From Corynebacterium sp. MSK297 (GTDB lineage Bacteria > Actinomycetota > Actinomycetes > Mycobacteriales > Mycobacteriaceae), in contig NZ_JASPGD010000001.1 in assembly GCF_030232885.1 (NCBI RefSeq), forward strand, positions 186,001-250,000: a stretch of DNA of 64,000 bases, in the 5' to 3' direction. This document shows, piece after piece, positions 36,680-45,906 of the stretch (position 1 is its first letter; each line of letters begins with the position of its first letter). A program made the translations under genes and the position numbers. The notes under the pieces are model-generated. The model had not been told where the DNA came from. It did no database searches and saw nothing but the letters and a program-made list of their open reading frames with translations.

Positions 36680-37420
36680 TTATTCCACCCCACCAAACCG
36701 ATCAAGCGGCAAAATTATCCCGCGGACTTTGCCAATAAAATTCTCCACCGGCACCGTGCCCTGGTATGGATCACCGAGATAGGCCCGCGAATCCAGCGAA
36801 TTAGTACGGTTATCCCCCATCACCCACACGTGCCCGTCCGGCACAGTCACGGGACCGAAATAATCTCCGCCGCATTCTGGCGCGCCACCCGGCCCGTCGA
36901 CACGATGCGTAGGTGGATGAGCAATATACGGTTCATCCAACGCCACGCCGTCGACAAGCACACCCGGATCACCTGGCATGCACTGCACAGTTTGGCCCGC
37001 GGTGGCGATGACACGTTTGACGAAGCTATTCGCATCCGGAGCCACTAATCCAATCGCCGCTCCAGCATTTTGGAGACCGCGAACGAATCGATTATCACTG
37101 CGTGGGGAGGAAAAACCTGCCTGCCAGGACTCTGTGCCATCGAACACTGCCACCTCACCGGGTTGTGGCTCCCCCAAACGATAAGCCAGCTTGTCGACGA
37201 TGATGCGGTCGTTGCTCTCGGCACAGTCGGTGCACCCCTGCAGTGTGGGTTCCATCGACGCCGACGGTACGACATAAAATCTGCCGACAAAGGCCTGCAC
37301 CGCAGCCAGAACACCGAAAGTCACGACGGCAGTAGCGAGTATGATCCGCCACCGCCACACACTCGTGACATGAATTCCCGCATCGGGCGACTCGGTGTTA
37401 TTGCTGGATATCCGGGTCAT
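36680..37420 (-). CDS. lepB: Signal peptidase I (second, downstream copy)
   Basis: Membrane serine protease that removes signal peptides. The ATG at 37420 (MTRISSNN) gives 246 residues and overlaps the upstream lepB by 23 bases; a longer frame exists inside that gene. One N-terminal membrane helix (about 25-45) precedes the catalytic S55 in VPSASMEPTL and K135 in FVKRVIAT. A C-x-x-C pair follows the Ser (GCTDC), and further Cys at CMPGD and PECGG may form disulfides. It is a tandem paralogue of the upstream copy. Confidence 0.93.
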   Translation of the reverse strand: MTRISSNNTESPDAGIHVTSVWRWRIILATAVVTFGVLAAVQAFVGRFYVVPSASMEPTLQGCTDCAESNDRIIVDKLAYRLGEPQPGEVAVFDGTESWQAGFSSPRSDNRFVRGLQNAGAAIGLVAPDANSFVKRVIATAGQTVQCMPGDPGVLVDGVALDEPYIAHPPTHRVDGPGGAPECGGDYFGPVTVPDGHVWVMGDNRTNSLDSRAYLGDPYQGTVPVENFIGKVRGIILPLDRFGGVE

Positions 37421-38264
37421 CGATACCGCCAAAGCGGTTAAACGGGAAGAAGACAAACTGCGCTTTGCCGCGGATATTGTCAGCAGGAATCGTGCCGTGG
37501 CGCTCATCAAACATATGCGCCCGGGAATCCGCAGAATTGGTGCGGTTATCGCCCATCACGAAATAAGAATCTTCCGGGACCTCGATGGGACCGAAATATG
37601 GTCCGCCGCAGGCGTGCGAGCCCGAGGTCTCATCGATCGGATACTGTGGCGGGGTTTGGATATAAGACTGGTCGATCGGTTTCCCATCTACCATCACGGC
37701 CTCATCGCCTTCTTGACAGGACACGGTCTGCCCACCAGTGGCAATAATGCGTTTGACCAGGGTGTTTTCATCCGGGGCTGCCAACCCAACCAGCGACAAA
37801 CCATCCTGGATGCGCGCAATCAGGGCGTTGTCAGAACGCGGCGATTGGTACATCCCAGCCCACGACGGGGTGCCTTCGAACACCACGACGTCGCCTGGCT
37901 GTGGGTCTGAGAAATAATAGCTGACTTTTTCAACAAAGATCCGGTCATCGGTGCATTCCGGGCAGCCGTGCAAGGTCGGTTCCATAGAGGCTGAGGGGAT
38001 TACGTACTGGCGTCCAATCAGATTTTGCACAAGGCCGACTACAACCAGCACCACCAGTACTGTCAGGACGGTTTCCGCCCACGCCGGCAATCGTGGCTTG
38101 CGTTCATCTTCCACGTCCTCCGCGTGTGCGTTGTTCTCCGCGTGTGCATCGGATCCGTCGTCAGCAGCGGAGTCCTTAACAGGTTGCACGTCAGCATCCA
38201 GTGCATTGACGGACTCAGCGTCGGACTCAGCTTCATCTCCAGAACGGTTTTCTTGGCTATTCAC
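37398..38264 (-). CDS. lepB: Signal peptidase I (first, upstream copy)
   Basis: 288 residues from GTG 38264. A highly acidic Asp/Glu/Ala-rich cytoplasmic leader of about 55 residues precedes a single membrane helix (about 64-84). Catalytic residues are S93 (IPSASMEPTLHG) and K171 (LVKRIIATGG); GCPEC follows the Ser and CQEGD and HACGG give further Cys, as in mycobacterial LepB. The C-terminal MGDNRTNSADSRAH box is shared with the downstream copy. TAAGGT seven bases before the GTG is a possible leaderless promoter. The gene is 128 bases from rplS. Confidence 0.94.
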   Translation of the reverse strand: MNSQENRSGDEAESDAESVNALDADVQPVKDSAADDGSDAHAENNAHAEDVEDERKPRLPAWAETVLTVLVVLVVVGLVQNLIGRQYVIPSASMEPTLHGCPECTDDRIFVEKVSYYFSDPQPGDVVVFEGTPSWAGMYQSPRSDNALIARIQDGLSLVGLAAPDENTLVKRIIATGGQTVSCQEGDEAVMVDGKPIDQSYIQTPPQYPIDETSGSHACGGPYFGPIEVPEDSYFVMGDNRTNSADSRAHMFDERHGTIPADNIRGKAQFVFFPFNRFGGIDDPDIQQ

Positions 38265-38271
38265 GGATTAC

Positions 38272-38277
38272 ACCTTA
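38272..38277 (-). promoter_or_regulatory. -10 element TAAGGT of the upstream lepB
   Basis: On the minus strand TAAGGT, seven bases, GTG at 38264. Confidence 0.35.
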
Positions 38278-38334
38278 GCAGCGGAAAATGAGCAGTGCGC
38301 CAGCACCGCAGCGGGGATCAACAACCGTAGCTAC

Positions 38335-38368
38335 GCAAAAACCCAGGTGGAAAAAATCCAACCTGGGT
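38335..38368 (-). terminator. Rho-independent terminator after rplS
   Basis: ACCCAGGTTGGA/TCCACCTGGGT stem with one bulge and a T-rich loop, followed on the minus strand by TTTTTGCG. Confidence 0.85.
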
Positions 38369-38392
38369 GCTTGCAACAACTGCGAAAAACTT

Positions 38393-38737
38393 TTAGCGCT
38401 TTTCCTTGATACGGGCCTTCTTGCCGCGCAGGTTACGCAGGTAGTACAGCTTCGCACGACGGACCTTGCCGCGGCGGGTCACCTTGATCGAATCGATGTT
38501 TGGCGAGTGAACCGGGAAAGTACGCTCGATACCAATACCGAACGAGATCTTGCGCACAGTGAAGGTCTCACGGATACCGGAGCCCTGACGACGGATGCAC
38601 ACGCCCGAGAAGAGCTGGGTACGCTGGGTGGAACCCTCGATGACCTTGACGTCTACGTCGAGGGTGTCGCCGGCACGGAATTCTGGGATGTCATCGCGCA
38701 GCTGCGCGGCATCGACTTTGTCGAGAATGTTGTTCAT
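38393..38737 (-). CDS. rplS: 50S ribosomal protein L19
   Basis: L19 sits at the 30S-50S interface. 114 residues, standard length, beginning [20 protein letters not shown]. The family core [29 protein letters not shown] and the basic C-terminal [23 protein letters not shown] are present. A terminator follows, then the lepB-lepB-rnhB genes. The thiamin operon diverges from it across 212 bases. Confidence 0.97.
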   Translation of the reverse strand: MNNILDKVDAAQLRDDIPEFRAGDTLDVDVKVIEGSTQRTQLFSGVCIRRQGSGIRETFTVRKISFGIGIERTFPVHSPNIDSIKVTRRGKVRRAKLYYLRNLRGKKARIKEKR

Positions 38738-38949
38738 AACAGTGTCCTTAATACGTCGGGAAAGAGGAGCCTAGCAACCACTAATAATCCCAGGGTGATT
38801 CTCCTGTGATGACTAGCGGTGTAACCGGTTCGTATCCTTAACAATCAACCGCTCTAGTCTGGCACAATAGGCAGATGGATTTCAAATCTTGTCAACTCTT
38901 ATTCCAGCATTCCAGTGCGGATTAATCCAGCGAGCAAAGTGGTGGTTTC

Positions 38950-40803
38950 ATGCCTGTGCCCTTCCCATCCCGATCTCACAGTGCCCGCGACCAGCTAGAT
39001 CTCCGCTGTTATTTCGTCACCGGTTCCGGCAGCCACGACGAGATCATTGCCCGCGCGGTGGCTGCCGCCCGCGGCGGCGCCGGCATCATTCAGGTGCGCT
39101 CCAAGCCGATTACCGCGGATACCTTATATGATCTTGCCGCGGATCTCTCCGTGGCTGTCGAACAGATAGCACCTGAGTGCGCAGTGCTGGTCGACGACGC
39201 TGTCGAGCTCGTCGGCAAGCTCAAAGCCGACGGCTACCCGATCGCCGGCGTGCACGTGGGCCAAGATGACATGCCCGTCGACAAGGTACGCGAACTATTG
39301 GGGCCCGGCGCGGTCATTGGCTTGACGACGGGCACGGTGGAACTAGTCACAGCAGCGAATGCGCATGCCGACGATCTTGACTACATCGGTTGTGGGCCGT
39401 TTCGCACCACGCCGACGAAGGATTCTGGCCGCACACCGCTGGGTATTGCTGGCTACCCACAGATTGTGGCTGCAAGCGAGGTTCCAGTCGTTGCTATTGG
39501 CGATGTCAACGTCGACGATGCGCGTGAGTTAGCTGCCACCGGAGTGTCTGGTGTCGCCATTGTGCGTGGGATCATGCATGCCGATAACCCGGAAGACTAC
39601 GTCGCGCACGTCGTCAAAAATGTCACCGCCGGGCACGCGGATTATCGAAACACAAAACACGCCGACACTGTCGTTGACGTTAATATCATTGGCGCCGGCA
39701 TGGTGGGGCTGGCCACTGCGGTCGAACTAGCACACCACGGCCATAGCGTGCGCGTGATTGATCCCACCCCAGCCTCTGGCGCAACGCATCATGCAGGAGG
39801 CATGCTGGCCCCGGCCGCGGAAGTGGTCTACCAGCAAGACCCGCTTTTTCCGCTCATGCAGAAATCTGGGCAATGGTATCCGGAACTCATGGACATTGTT
39901 GCCGCACACACAGACCTTCCTACTGGCTATCGCACCGAAGGCACACTGGTAGTTGCCGCTGATCGCGCGGATTCACAGCATTTGTCTGAGCTCATGGATT
40001 ACCAAAATGCCCATGGTATGGAGGTGTCCAAACTGACGGTGCGCCAAGCCCGCGCACTCGAACCTGCGCTTTCCCCCGCAGTGGCAGGCGCGGTGGAAAT
40101 TCCCGGCGACCACCAAGTTTTCCCACGTCTAACTGCCCGCGCGCTACTGAATGCCCTGGAGAACATGGGTGCGCAGATAGTGCGCGAAAAAGCCACGGCG
40201 GTGGAATCGGGCACGGTCGTGACAGAACACGGCCGATATCCCGGCACCCAGGTGGTGCTCGCCAATGGTTTGGGAGCCGCACACATTTCCGGGGTGCTGG
40301 ATGACGTCGACAAGCCCGACGTGCACCAGGCGTTCCAACTGCGGCCGGTCTATGGCGAAGTTCTGCAGCTACACTGCCCGGCACACTTGCAGCCACTGTG
40401 TGACCGGGTGATCCGCGGTTTCGTGGAAGACCGCCCGATCTACCTCATCCCACGTGCCGACGGCCGCATCACGATTGGTGCCACCAGCCGAGAAGATCAC
40501 CGCTCTGGCCCACCAGCATCCTCCGTCTATGACCTGCTGCGTGATGCCATCCGCATCGTGCCTGGAATTGAAGAATGCGAGTTCCTGGAAGCCACCACCG
40601 GCGCCCGTCCGGGCACCCCCAATGACCTGCCGTATTTGGGGCGAGTCAGTGCTAACCTGGTGGTATCTACCGGTTATTTCCGGCACGGGATTTTGCTTGC
40701 TGCGCTGGCTGCTCGCATCACGCGCGAACTCATCGACGGCGTGCACGACGATCAGCTCAGCGTCGACATCAGTGCTTGTGCCCCACTTCGCGATGCCCGC
40801 TAA
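38950..40803 (+). CDS. thiE-thiO: Fused thiamine-phosphate synthase and glycine oxidase (ThiE-ThiO)
   Basis: One open frame of 617 residues encodes two thiamin enzymes. Residues about 18-227 are ThiE, which joins HMP-PP and thiazole phosphate: QVRSKP, VLVDDAVELV, GVHVGQDD, DYIGCGPFRTTPTK and the C-terminal VVAIGDVNVDD and GVAIVRGIM. After a linker of about 15 residues, residues 242-617 are ThiO, an FAD amine oxidase that makes dehydroglycine: VDVNIIGAGMVGLATAVELA, a GGMLAPAAE block and a C-terminal ATTGARPGTPNDLPYLG. In C. glutamicum thiE and thiO are separate neighbours as I recall. The frame is continuous, with no internal stop. The ATG has only a weak ribosome site (GTGGTGG), and I see no TPP riboswitch. 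Confidence 0.9.
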   Translation: MPVPFPSRSHSARDQLDLRCYFVTGSGSHDEIIARAVAAARGGAGIIQVRSKPITADTLYDLAADLSVAVEQIAPECAVLVDDAVELVGKLKADGYPIAGVHVGQDDMPVDKVRELLGPGAVIGLTTGTVELVTAANAHADDLDYIGCGPFRTTPTKDSGRTPLGIAGYPQIVAASEVPVVAIGDVNVDDARELAATGVSGVAIVRGIMHADNPEDYVAHVVKNVTAGHADYRNTKHADTVVDVNIIGAGMVGLATAVELAHHGHSVRVIDPTPASGATHHAGGMLAPAAEVVYQQDPLFPLMQKSGQWYPELMDIVAAHTDLPTGYRTEGTLVVAADRADSQHLSELMDYQNAHGMEVSKLTVRQARALEPALSPAVAGAVEIPGDHQVFPRLTARALLNALENMGAQIVREKATAVESGTVVTEHGRYPGTQVVLANGLGAAHISGVLDDVDKPDVHQAFQLRPVYGEVLQLHCPAHLQPLCDRVIRGFVEDRPIYLIPRADGRITIGATSREDHRSGPPASSVYDLLRDAIRIVPGIEECEFLEATTGARPGTPNDLPYLGRVSANLVVSTGYFRHGILLAALAARITRELIDGVHDDQLSVDISACAPLRDAR

Positions 40804-40808
40804 CTGCT

Positions 40809-40817
40809 CCCCCCCCC
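40809..40817 (+). repeat. Run of nine C before the thiS ribosome site
   Basis: Nine consecutive C lie between the thiE-thiO stop (40803) and AGGAAGGA, 16 bases before the thiS ATG. Such runs change length easily during replication. Confidence 0.9.
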
Positions 40818-40832
40818 TAGGAAGGACCGACC

Positions 40833-41851
<1,019 letters not shown>

Positions 41852-41860
41852 GTATAGGCC

Positions 41861-43051
41861 ATGGACACTGAACCTGCCGTTGACGCATACGATGCCCTGG
41901 CTCAGCTACCCGACCGCGAAATTCATCGCACCGCACGCCAGATGAATCTTCCGGGGTTTGGCCCGGTACAGCAGGCTCGTTTACACGCCAGCCACGTCTT
42001 GATCATCGGGGCTGGTGGTTTGGGGTGCCCAGCTTTACAGCAGCTAGCAGCAGCCGGCGTCGGCACGATTACGCTGGTGGACGACGACACAGTGGATCTC
42101 AGCAATATCCACCGACAGATTTTGTTCGGCGCCGGAGATATCGGTAAGCCAAAGGTTGACGTCGCTGCGGCGCGCGCCCGGGAATTGCAGCCGGATATTC
42201 AGATTAATGCGGTAGCTGCGCGTGTGCAGGTTGATAACGTATTAGAGCTAGTCGGCGGCGTGGACCTGGTGTTGGATGGCTCGGATACCTTTGCCACCAA
42301 ATATCTCGTCGCCGATGCCTGCGAGATCCTCGGCATCCCGCTGGTGTGGGGCACGGTGTTGCGTTATTCCGGTGAGGTCGCCCTATGGCATTCCGGTGCT
42401 AGTGCCGATGGGCAGAGGAAACAGGTTGTGCAACGAGGCGTCGGTTTACGGGATTTATTTCCGGAACAACCCGATGCTGCAAGCGCGCCCGATTGTGCGA
42501 CCGCTGGTGTGCTGGGTGTGACGACGTCCGTGGTTGCCGGGCTGATGTCTACCGAAGCAATCGCCTATCTTGCAGGACTGCGCTCTGGGCCGGGGCGAGT
42601 TCTCAGCTACCAGGCATTACCAGCTTCGCTCACGAGTTACCGGGTTGGTGCGGATCCGCAGCGTCCGCTGACCACGAAATTAGCCGCTTTTCATGGCACC
42701 AGTTGCGCAGGCCCCAGCAAGGAACCGGCAGATACGCTGTTACAGCGCGTCGCCTCGGGTGTCGCGGTAGCGCTGGATGTGCGTGAGCCGCATGAAAAAT
42801 ACGTGGCCGACCTTGCAGGGCGCTACCATCCGCTGCGTCTTCCGTTGAGCGAGATCACCAGCAGCACGGATATCGCCAACGCGATTGGCAGTGCTGACGA
42901 GGCCGTGGTGTTTTGCGCATCCGGTGTGCGCAGCCAGCGCGTCGTCGACAAGTACGCCACTGCACTGCCGCAGTTACGGCTACACAGTTTGCCTGGCGGG
43001 GTAGGTGCTCTCGACTCTGCCGACACCAACGACGATATTAATAACGCCTAG
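41861..43051 (+). CDS. thiF: ThiF/MoeB-type adenylyltransferase with C-terminal rhodanese domain
   Basis: Activates the ThiS C-terminus as acyl-adenylate and probably relays sulfur through its rhodanese domain. 396 residues. The E1-like domain (about 20-270) has LIIGAGGLGCPALQQLA (48-64), DDDTVDLSNIHRQ and LVLDGSDTFATKYL. The rhodanese domain (about 290-396) has ALDVREPHEK and the active-site Cys in VVFCASGVRSQR. The first C-x-x-C zinc pair usual in MoeB/ThiF is replaced by Gly-Leu-Arg-Asp before LFPEQP, and no second pair is seen, so zinc is probably absent; from memory other corynebacterial ThiF share this. Could also serve MoaD. Confidence 0.92.
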   Translation: MDTEPAVDAYDALAQLPDREIHRTARQMNLPGFGPVQQARLHASHVLIIGAGGLGCPALQQLAAAGVGTITLVDDDTVDLSNIHRQILFGAGDIGKPKVDVAAARARELQPDIQINAVAARVQVDNVLELVGGVDLVLDGSDTFATKYLVADACEILGIPLVWGTVLRYSGEVALWHSGASADGQRKQVVQRGVGLRDLFPEQPDAASAPDCATAGVLGVTTSVVAGLMSTEAIAYLAGLRSGPGRVLSYQALPASLTSYRVGADPQRPLTTKLAAFHGTSCAGPSKEPADTLLQRVASGVAVALDVREPHEKYVADLAGRYHPLRLPLSEITSSTDIANAIGSADEAVVFCASGVRSQRVVDKYATALPQLRLHSLPGGVGALDSADTNDDINNA

Positions 43052-43122
43052 GTTCCCTTCGGGATCCAATGGAGCCAGGAATTCACGGTGGGCAAGAATT
43101 CAGCGTTTCCGCCGGGCATACG

Positions 43123-43152
43123 AAAAACCCGCATCCAGAAACTGGAGCGGGT
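43123..43152 (-). terminator. Rho-independent terminator of the small membrane protein gene
   Basis: ACCCGC...GCGGGT with an inner CCAG/CTGG continuation, followed on the minus strand by TTTTTCG. It lies between thiF and the convergent small gene. Confidence 0.8.
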
Positions 43153-43171
43153 GAGCACGCTAGTTTAAGCC

Positions 43172-43339
43172 TTAGAGATATTCCAGGGCGTTGAAACCAC
43201 CGATGACCAGACCCAGGCCAACGGCCATCACAATGAAGAAGCCAATGAACGGCAGGTAGACCTCGGACATATTCGACGGCTGATCGTCGCCGGACTTAAT
43301 GTCCCGAGCCTCTTCTTGCCGGTCTTGCTTGGTGCTCAT
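43172..43339 (-). CDS. Small single-span membrane protein
   Basis: A 55-residue protein from the ATG at 43339, behind AAAGGGG. The N-terminal half is charged (MSTKQDRQEEARDIKSG), the C-terminal half is one hydrophobic helix (YLPFIGFFIVMAVGLGLVIGG), ending FNALEYL. Predicted topology has the charged end in the cytoplasm. It has a good ribosome site and its own terminator, so it is likely real. I do not recognise the family; function unknown. Confidence 0.7.
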   Translation of the reverse strand: MSTKQDRQEEARDIKSGDDQPSNMSEVYLPFIGFFIVMAVGLGLVIGGFNALEYL

Positions 43340-43450
43340 GTTCTGCCCCTTTAAATAGCTTTCTGAACTCGCGCCCGGGAAATCATGGCGCAGTAAATCA
43401 TGGCCAGTGGACCACCCGGGCATTATAGGCTTCAGTATACTTCCTGCTTC

Positions 43451-43579
43451 CTACAGAATCCAACGCACATGCCCGAGCGATCCAACGGGCGCACCCGCAA
43501 ACAAATCCACAATTTCGCGAGCCCCACGTTCGCGAACCCCAACTCCAGGTAACTGAAATTTAAGATCCGAATCCGGCAT
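43451..43579 (-). CDS. Possible 42-residue ORF overlapping the end of tex
   Basis: An ATG at 43579 lies 20 bases inside the 3' end of tex in another frame, and the frame continues 109 bases past the tex stop to TAG at 43451. The product (MPDSDLKFQL start, RERGAREIVDLFAGAPVGSL middle, HVRWIL end) has a protein-like composition in a stretch that otherwise holds nothing. Expression would rely on coupling to tex. It could be a small gene, the degraded end of another gene, or chance. I do not recognise it. Confidence 0.3.
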   Translation of the reverse strand: MPDSDLKFQLPGVGVRERGAREIVDLFAGAPVGSLGHVRWIL

Positions 43580-45893
43580 TACGCAACGCATCAGCCATGG
43601 AACCGGCAGGCTTATTCTTCTGTGCGCCGTTCTTAACCTGTTTCTTAGCCTGGTTGTTAGCCTTATTCTTGCCGCGTTTCCCACCCTGGTTGCTACCGCC
43701 ACGGTTATCCACTGCCCTGGCGCCACCCGGTTTGTTTCCACCCGATTGGTTTCTTCCAGCACCGGGATCATCATCCAAGCGCAAACTCAGCCCAATGCGT
43801 TGCCGGTCAACGTCAACATCCAGAACTTTCACCTTGACGATCTCACCAGAACGCACCACGGTGTGCGGATCAGAAACGAATTTGTTGCTCATCGCGGAAA
43901 TATGCACCAAACCGTCTTGGTGCACCCCAATATCCACGAATGCCCCGAAAGCAGCAACATTGGTTACCGTTCCTTCCAGGATCATGCCCGGTTGCAAATC
44001 CGATACCTTGGTCACACCTTCTTTGAAACTGGCAGTGCGGAATTCTGGGCGCGGATCCCGGCCAGGTTTTTCCAGCTCAGCGATAATATCGGCGACAGTG
44101 AGTTCACCAAATTCGTCGTCGGCGAACTCTACAGGCCGCAGCTGCGCCAGCCGGGCAGAATCACCAATCAGCTCGCCGACGCCTGCGCCGACTGCCGCGG
44201 CAATTTTTTCTACCACTGGGTACGCCTCGGGGTGAACCGCGGAGGCATCCAAAGGATTATCCCCGCCGTTAATGCGCAAAAACCCTGCCGCCTGTTCAAA
44301 AGCCTTCGGCCCCAAACGCGGCACCTTCGACAATTCCTTGCGCGTAGCAAACCGCCCATTCTGATGACGGTAAGTCACCAGATTCTCTGCGACAGTCGCA
44401 TTCAACCCGGCAACGCGCTCAAGCAGTGGAACCGAGGCGGTATTCACGTCCACACCGACGCTATTTACCGCATCCTCGACGACGTCGTCCAGCGCCCGGG
44501 CTAGATTGGTCTGATTCACATCGTGCTGGTACTGCCCCACACCGATGGACTTCGGATCGATCTTTACTAGCTCGGCCAACGGATCCTGCACACGTCGCGC
44601 GATCGAGACAGCTCCGCGTAGCGAAACATCCATATCCGGCAACTCGGTTGCCGCCTGCTCCGAAGCGGAATACACCGAGGCACCCGATTCCGACACCACC
44701 ACAACCTGCGGGCGGGGCTCCAGCGTGCCGACGACTTCCGCCGCCAACTCCTCGGACTCGCGAGAAGCCGTACCGTTGCCCACAGCCACCAGCTCCACCG
44801 CATGCTGAGCGCACAAACCGCGTAATACTTCCACCGCCTGCGACCACTGTTTTTGCGGCTGATGCGGGTAGACCACAGTAGTATCGACGACTTTTCCGGT
44901 GGCATCCACCACTGCGCATTTCACGCCATTGCGATAGCCCGGATCCATGCCCAACATCGCTTTTTGCCCGGCGGGTGCAGCCAACAAAACATCACGCAAG
45001 TTCGTCGAAAAGACCTTCAGCGCCTCGTCTTCGGCGTGACTGCGCAAACGGTTGCGCGCATCCAACCCGGCTGAAACCATCAACTTGGTGCGCCAGCCCC
45101 ACCGCACTGCCTGCGCCAACCAGCTCGAAGTTTCGGTATCAAGCTCAAATCGCTGCGCAATGAGGTGCTCAAAACCAGCATCGTCTCCACCGTCAAAATC
45201 CAGCTGAATAATGCCTTCGGATTCCGCGCGCAACAACGCCAAGATCCGGTGCGATGGCAAAGCGGTCAATGGTTCCGAGAAATCAAAGTAATCACGGAAT
45301 TTCGCGCCTTCGGTTTCTTTCCCGGCCACTACTTGGGCACCCAACGTACCGTCGCGGAAAAACTGTTCACGAACTTCACCCACCAGATCCGCATCGAGGG
45401 CGAACCTGTCGACCAAAATCGCGCGGGCTCCATCGAGCGCCGATTTCGCATCGGAATAGCCGTCGACAAGAAAATCCTGCGCGGCTGCGCCTGGATCCAC
45501 CGAGGGATTATCGATCAGTGCATCCGTCAGTGGCTCCAGGCCAGCCTCACGGGCCTTGTCGGCCTTGGTTGTCCGGCGCTTTTTGTACGGCAGGTACAAA
45601 TCCTCCAAGCGAGCCTTCGAATCACATTCGGTAATCTCCACGCGCAGCCTATCGGTGAGTTTGCCCTGCTCCTCGATCGCACTCAGGATAGTTTCTTTGC
45701 GCGCCGCGAGTTCTTCCAGGTAATCCGCACGCTGTTGGATATGCCGCAGCTGGGTATCATCCAGCGCACCGGTGGCTTCCTTGCGGTAACGGGCGATAAA
45801 CGGGACGGTGTTTCCTTCCGCGAGCAACGACAATGCCGCCTGCACGCGATTGCTGGAAACGCCTAATTCTTCGGCAATAACACTGGCGATCAT
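43560..45893 (-). CDS. tex: Tex family S1 RNA-binding protein
   Basis: Tex proteins bind nucleic acid and affect transcription and toxin gene expression in other bacteria; exact role uncertain. 777 residues: N-terminal Tex domain (AEGNTVPFIARYRKEATGALDD), YqgF-like RNase H fold (LGMDPGYRNGVKCAVVD), helix-hairpin-helix repeats (VNTASVPLLERVAGLNATVAEN; LSKVPRLGPKAFEQAAGFLRI), an S1 domain at about 643-712 (GTVTNVAAFGAFVDIGVHQDGLVH) and a basic Lys/Asn/Gly tail of about 55 residues. TAGGCT seven bases before the ATG, overlapping the trmD stop, may give a separate leaderless transcript. Confidence 0.94.
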   Translation of the reverse strand: MIASVIAEELGVSSNRVQAALSLLAEGNTVPFIARYRKEATGALDDTQLRHIQQRADYLEELAARKETILSAIEEQGKLTDRLRVEITECDSKARLEDLYLPYKKRRTTKADKAREAGLEPLTDALIDNPSVDPGAAAQDFLVDGYSDAKSALDGARAILVDRFALDADLVGEVREQFFRDGTLGAQVVAGKETEGAKFRDYFDFSEPLTALPSHRILALLRAESEGIIQLDFDGGDDAGFEHLIAQRFELDTETSSWLAQAVRWGWRTKLMVSAGLDARNRLRSHAEDEALKVFSTNLRDVLLAAPAGQKAMLGMDPGYRNGVKCAVVDATGKVVDTTVVYPHQPQKQWSQAVEVLRGLCAQHAVELVAVGNGTASRESEELAAEVVGTLEPRPQVVVVSESGASVYSASEQAATELPDMDVSLRGAVSIARRVQDPLAELVKIDPKSIGVGQYQHDVNQTNLARALDDVVEDAVNSVGVDVNTASVPLLERVAGLNATVAENLVTYRHQNGRFATRKELSKVPRLGPKAFEQAAGFLRINGGDNPLDASAVHPEAYPVVEKIAAAVGAGVGELIGDSARLAQLRPVEFADDEFGELTVADIIAELEKPGRDPRPEFRTASFKEGVTKVSDLQPGMILEGTVTNVAAFGAFVDIGVHQDGLVHISAMSNKFVSDPHTVVRSGEIVKVKVLDVDVDRQRIGLSLRLDDDPGAGRNQSGGNKPGGARAVDNRGGSNQGGKRGKNKANNQAKKQVKNGAQKNKPAGSMADALRNAGFGS

Positions 45894-45900
45894 TGGGCTA

Positions 45901-45906
45901 AGCCTA
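45901..45906 (-). promoter_or_regulatory. -10 element TAGGCT of tex overlapping the trmD stop
   Basis: On the minus strand TAGGCT, seven bases, ATG at 45893. The first three bases are the trmD stop codon TAG. Confidence 0.35.

Noticed and set aside
38816..38949. TPP riboswitch upstream of the thiamin operon
   Set aside because: The conserved CTGAGA and ACCTGAT-type core words of the THI element are absent, and the region is short. A covariance-model search would settle it.
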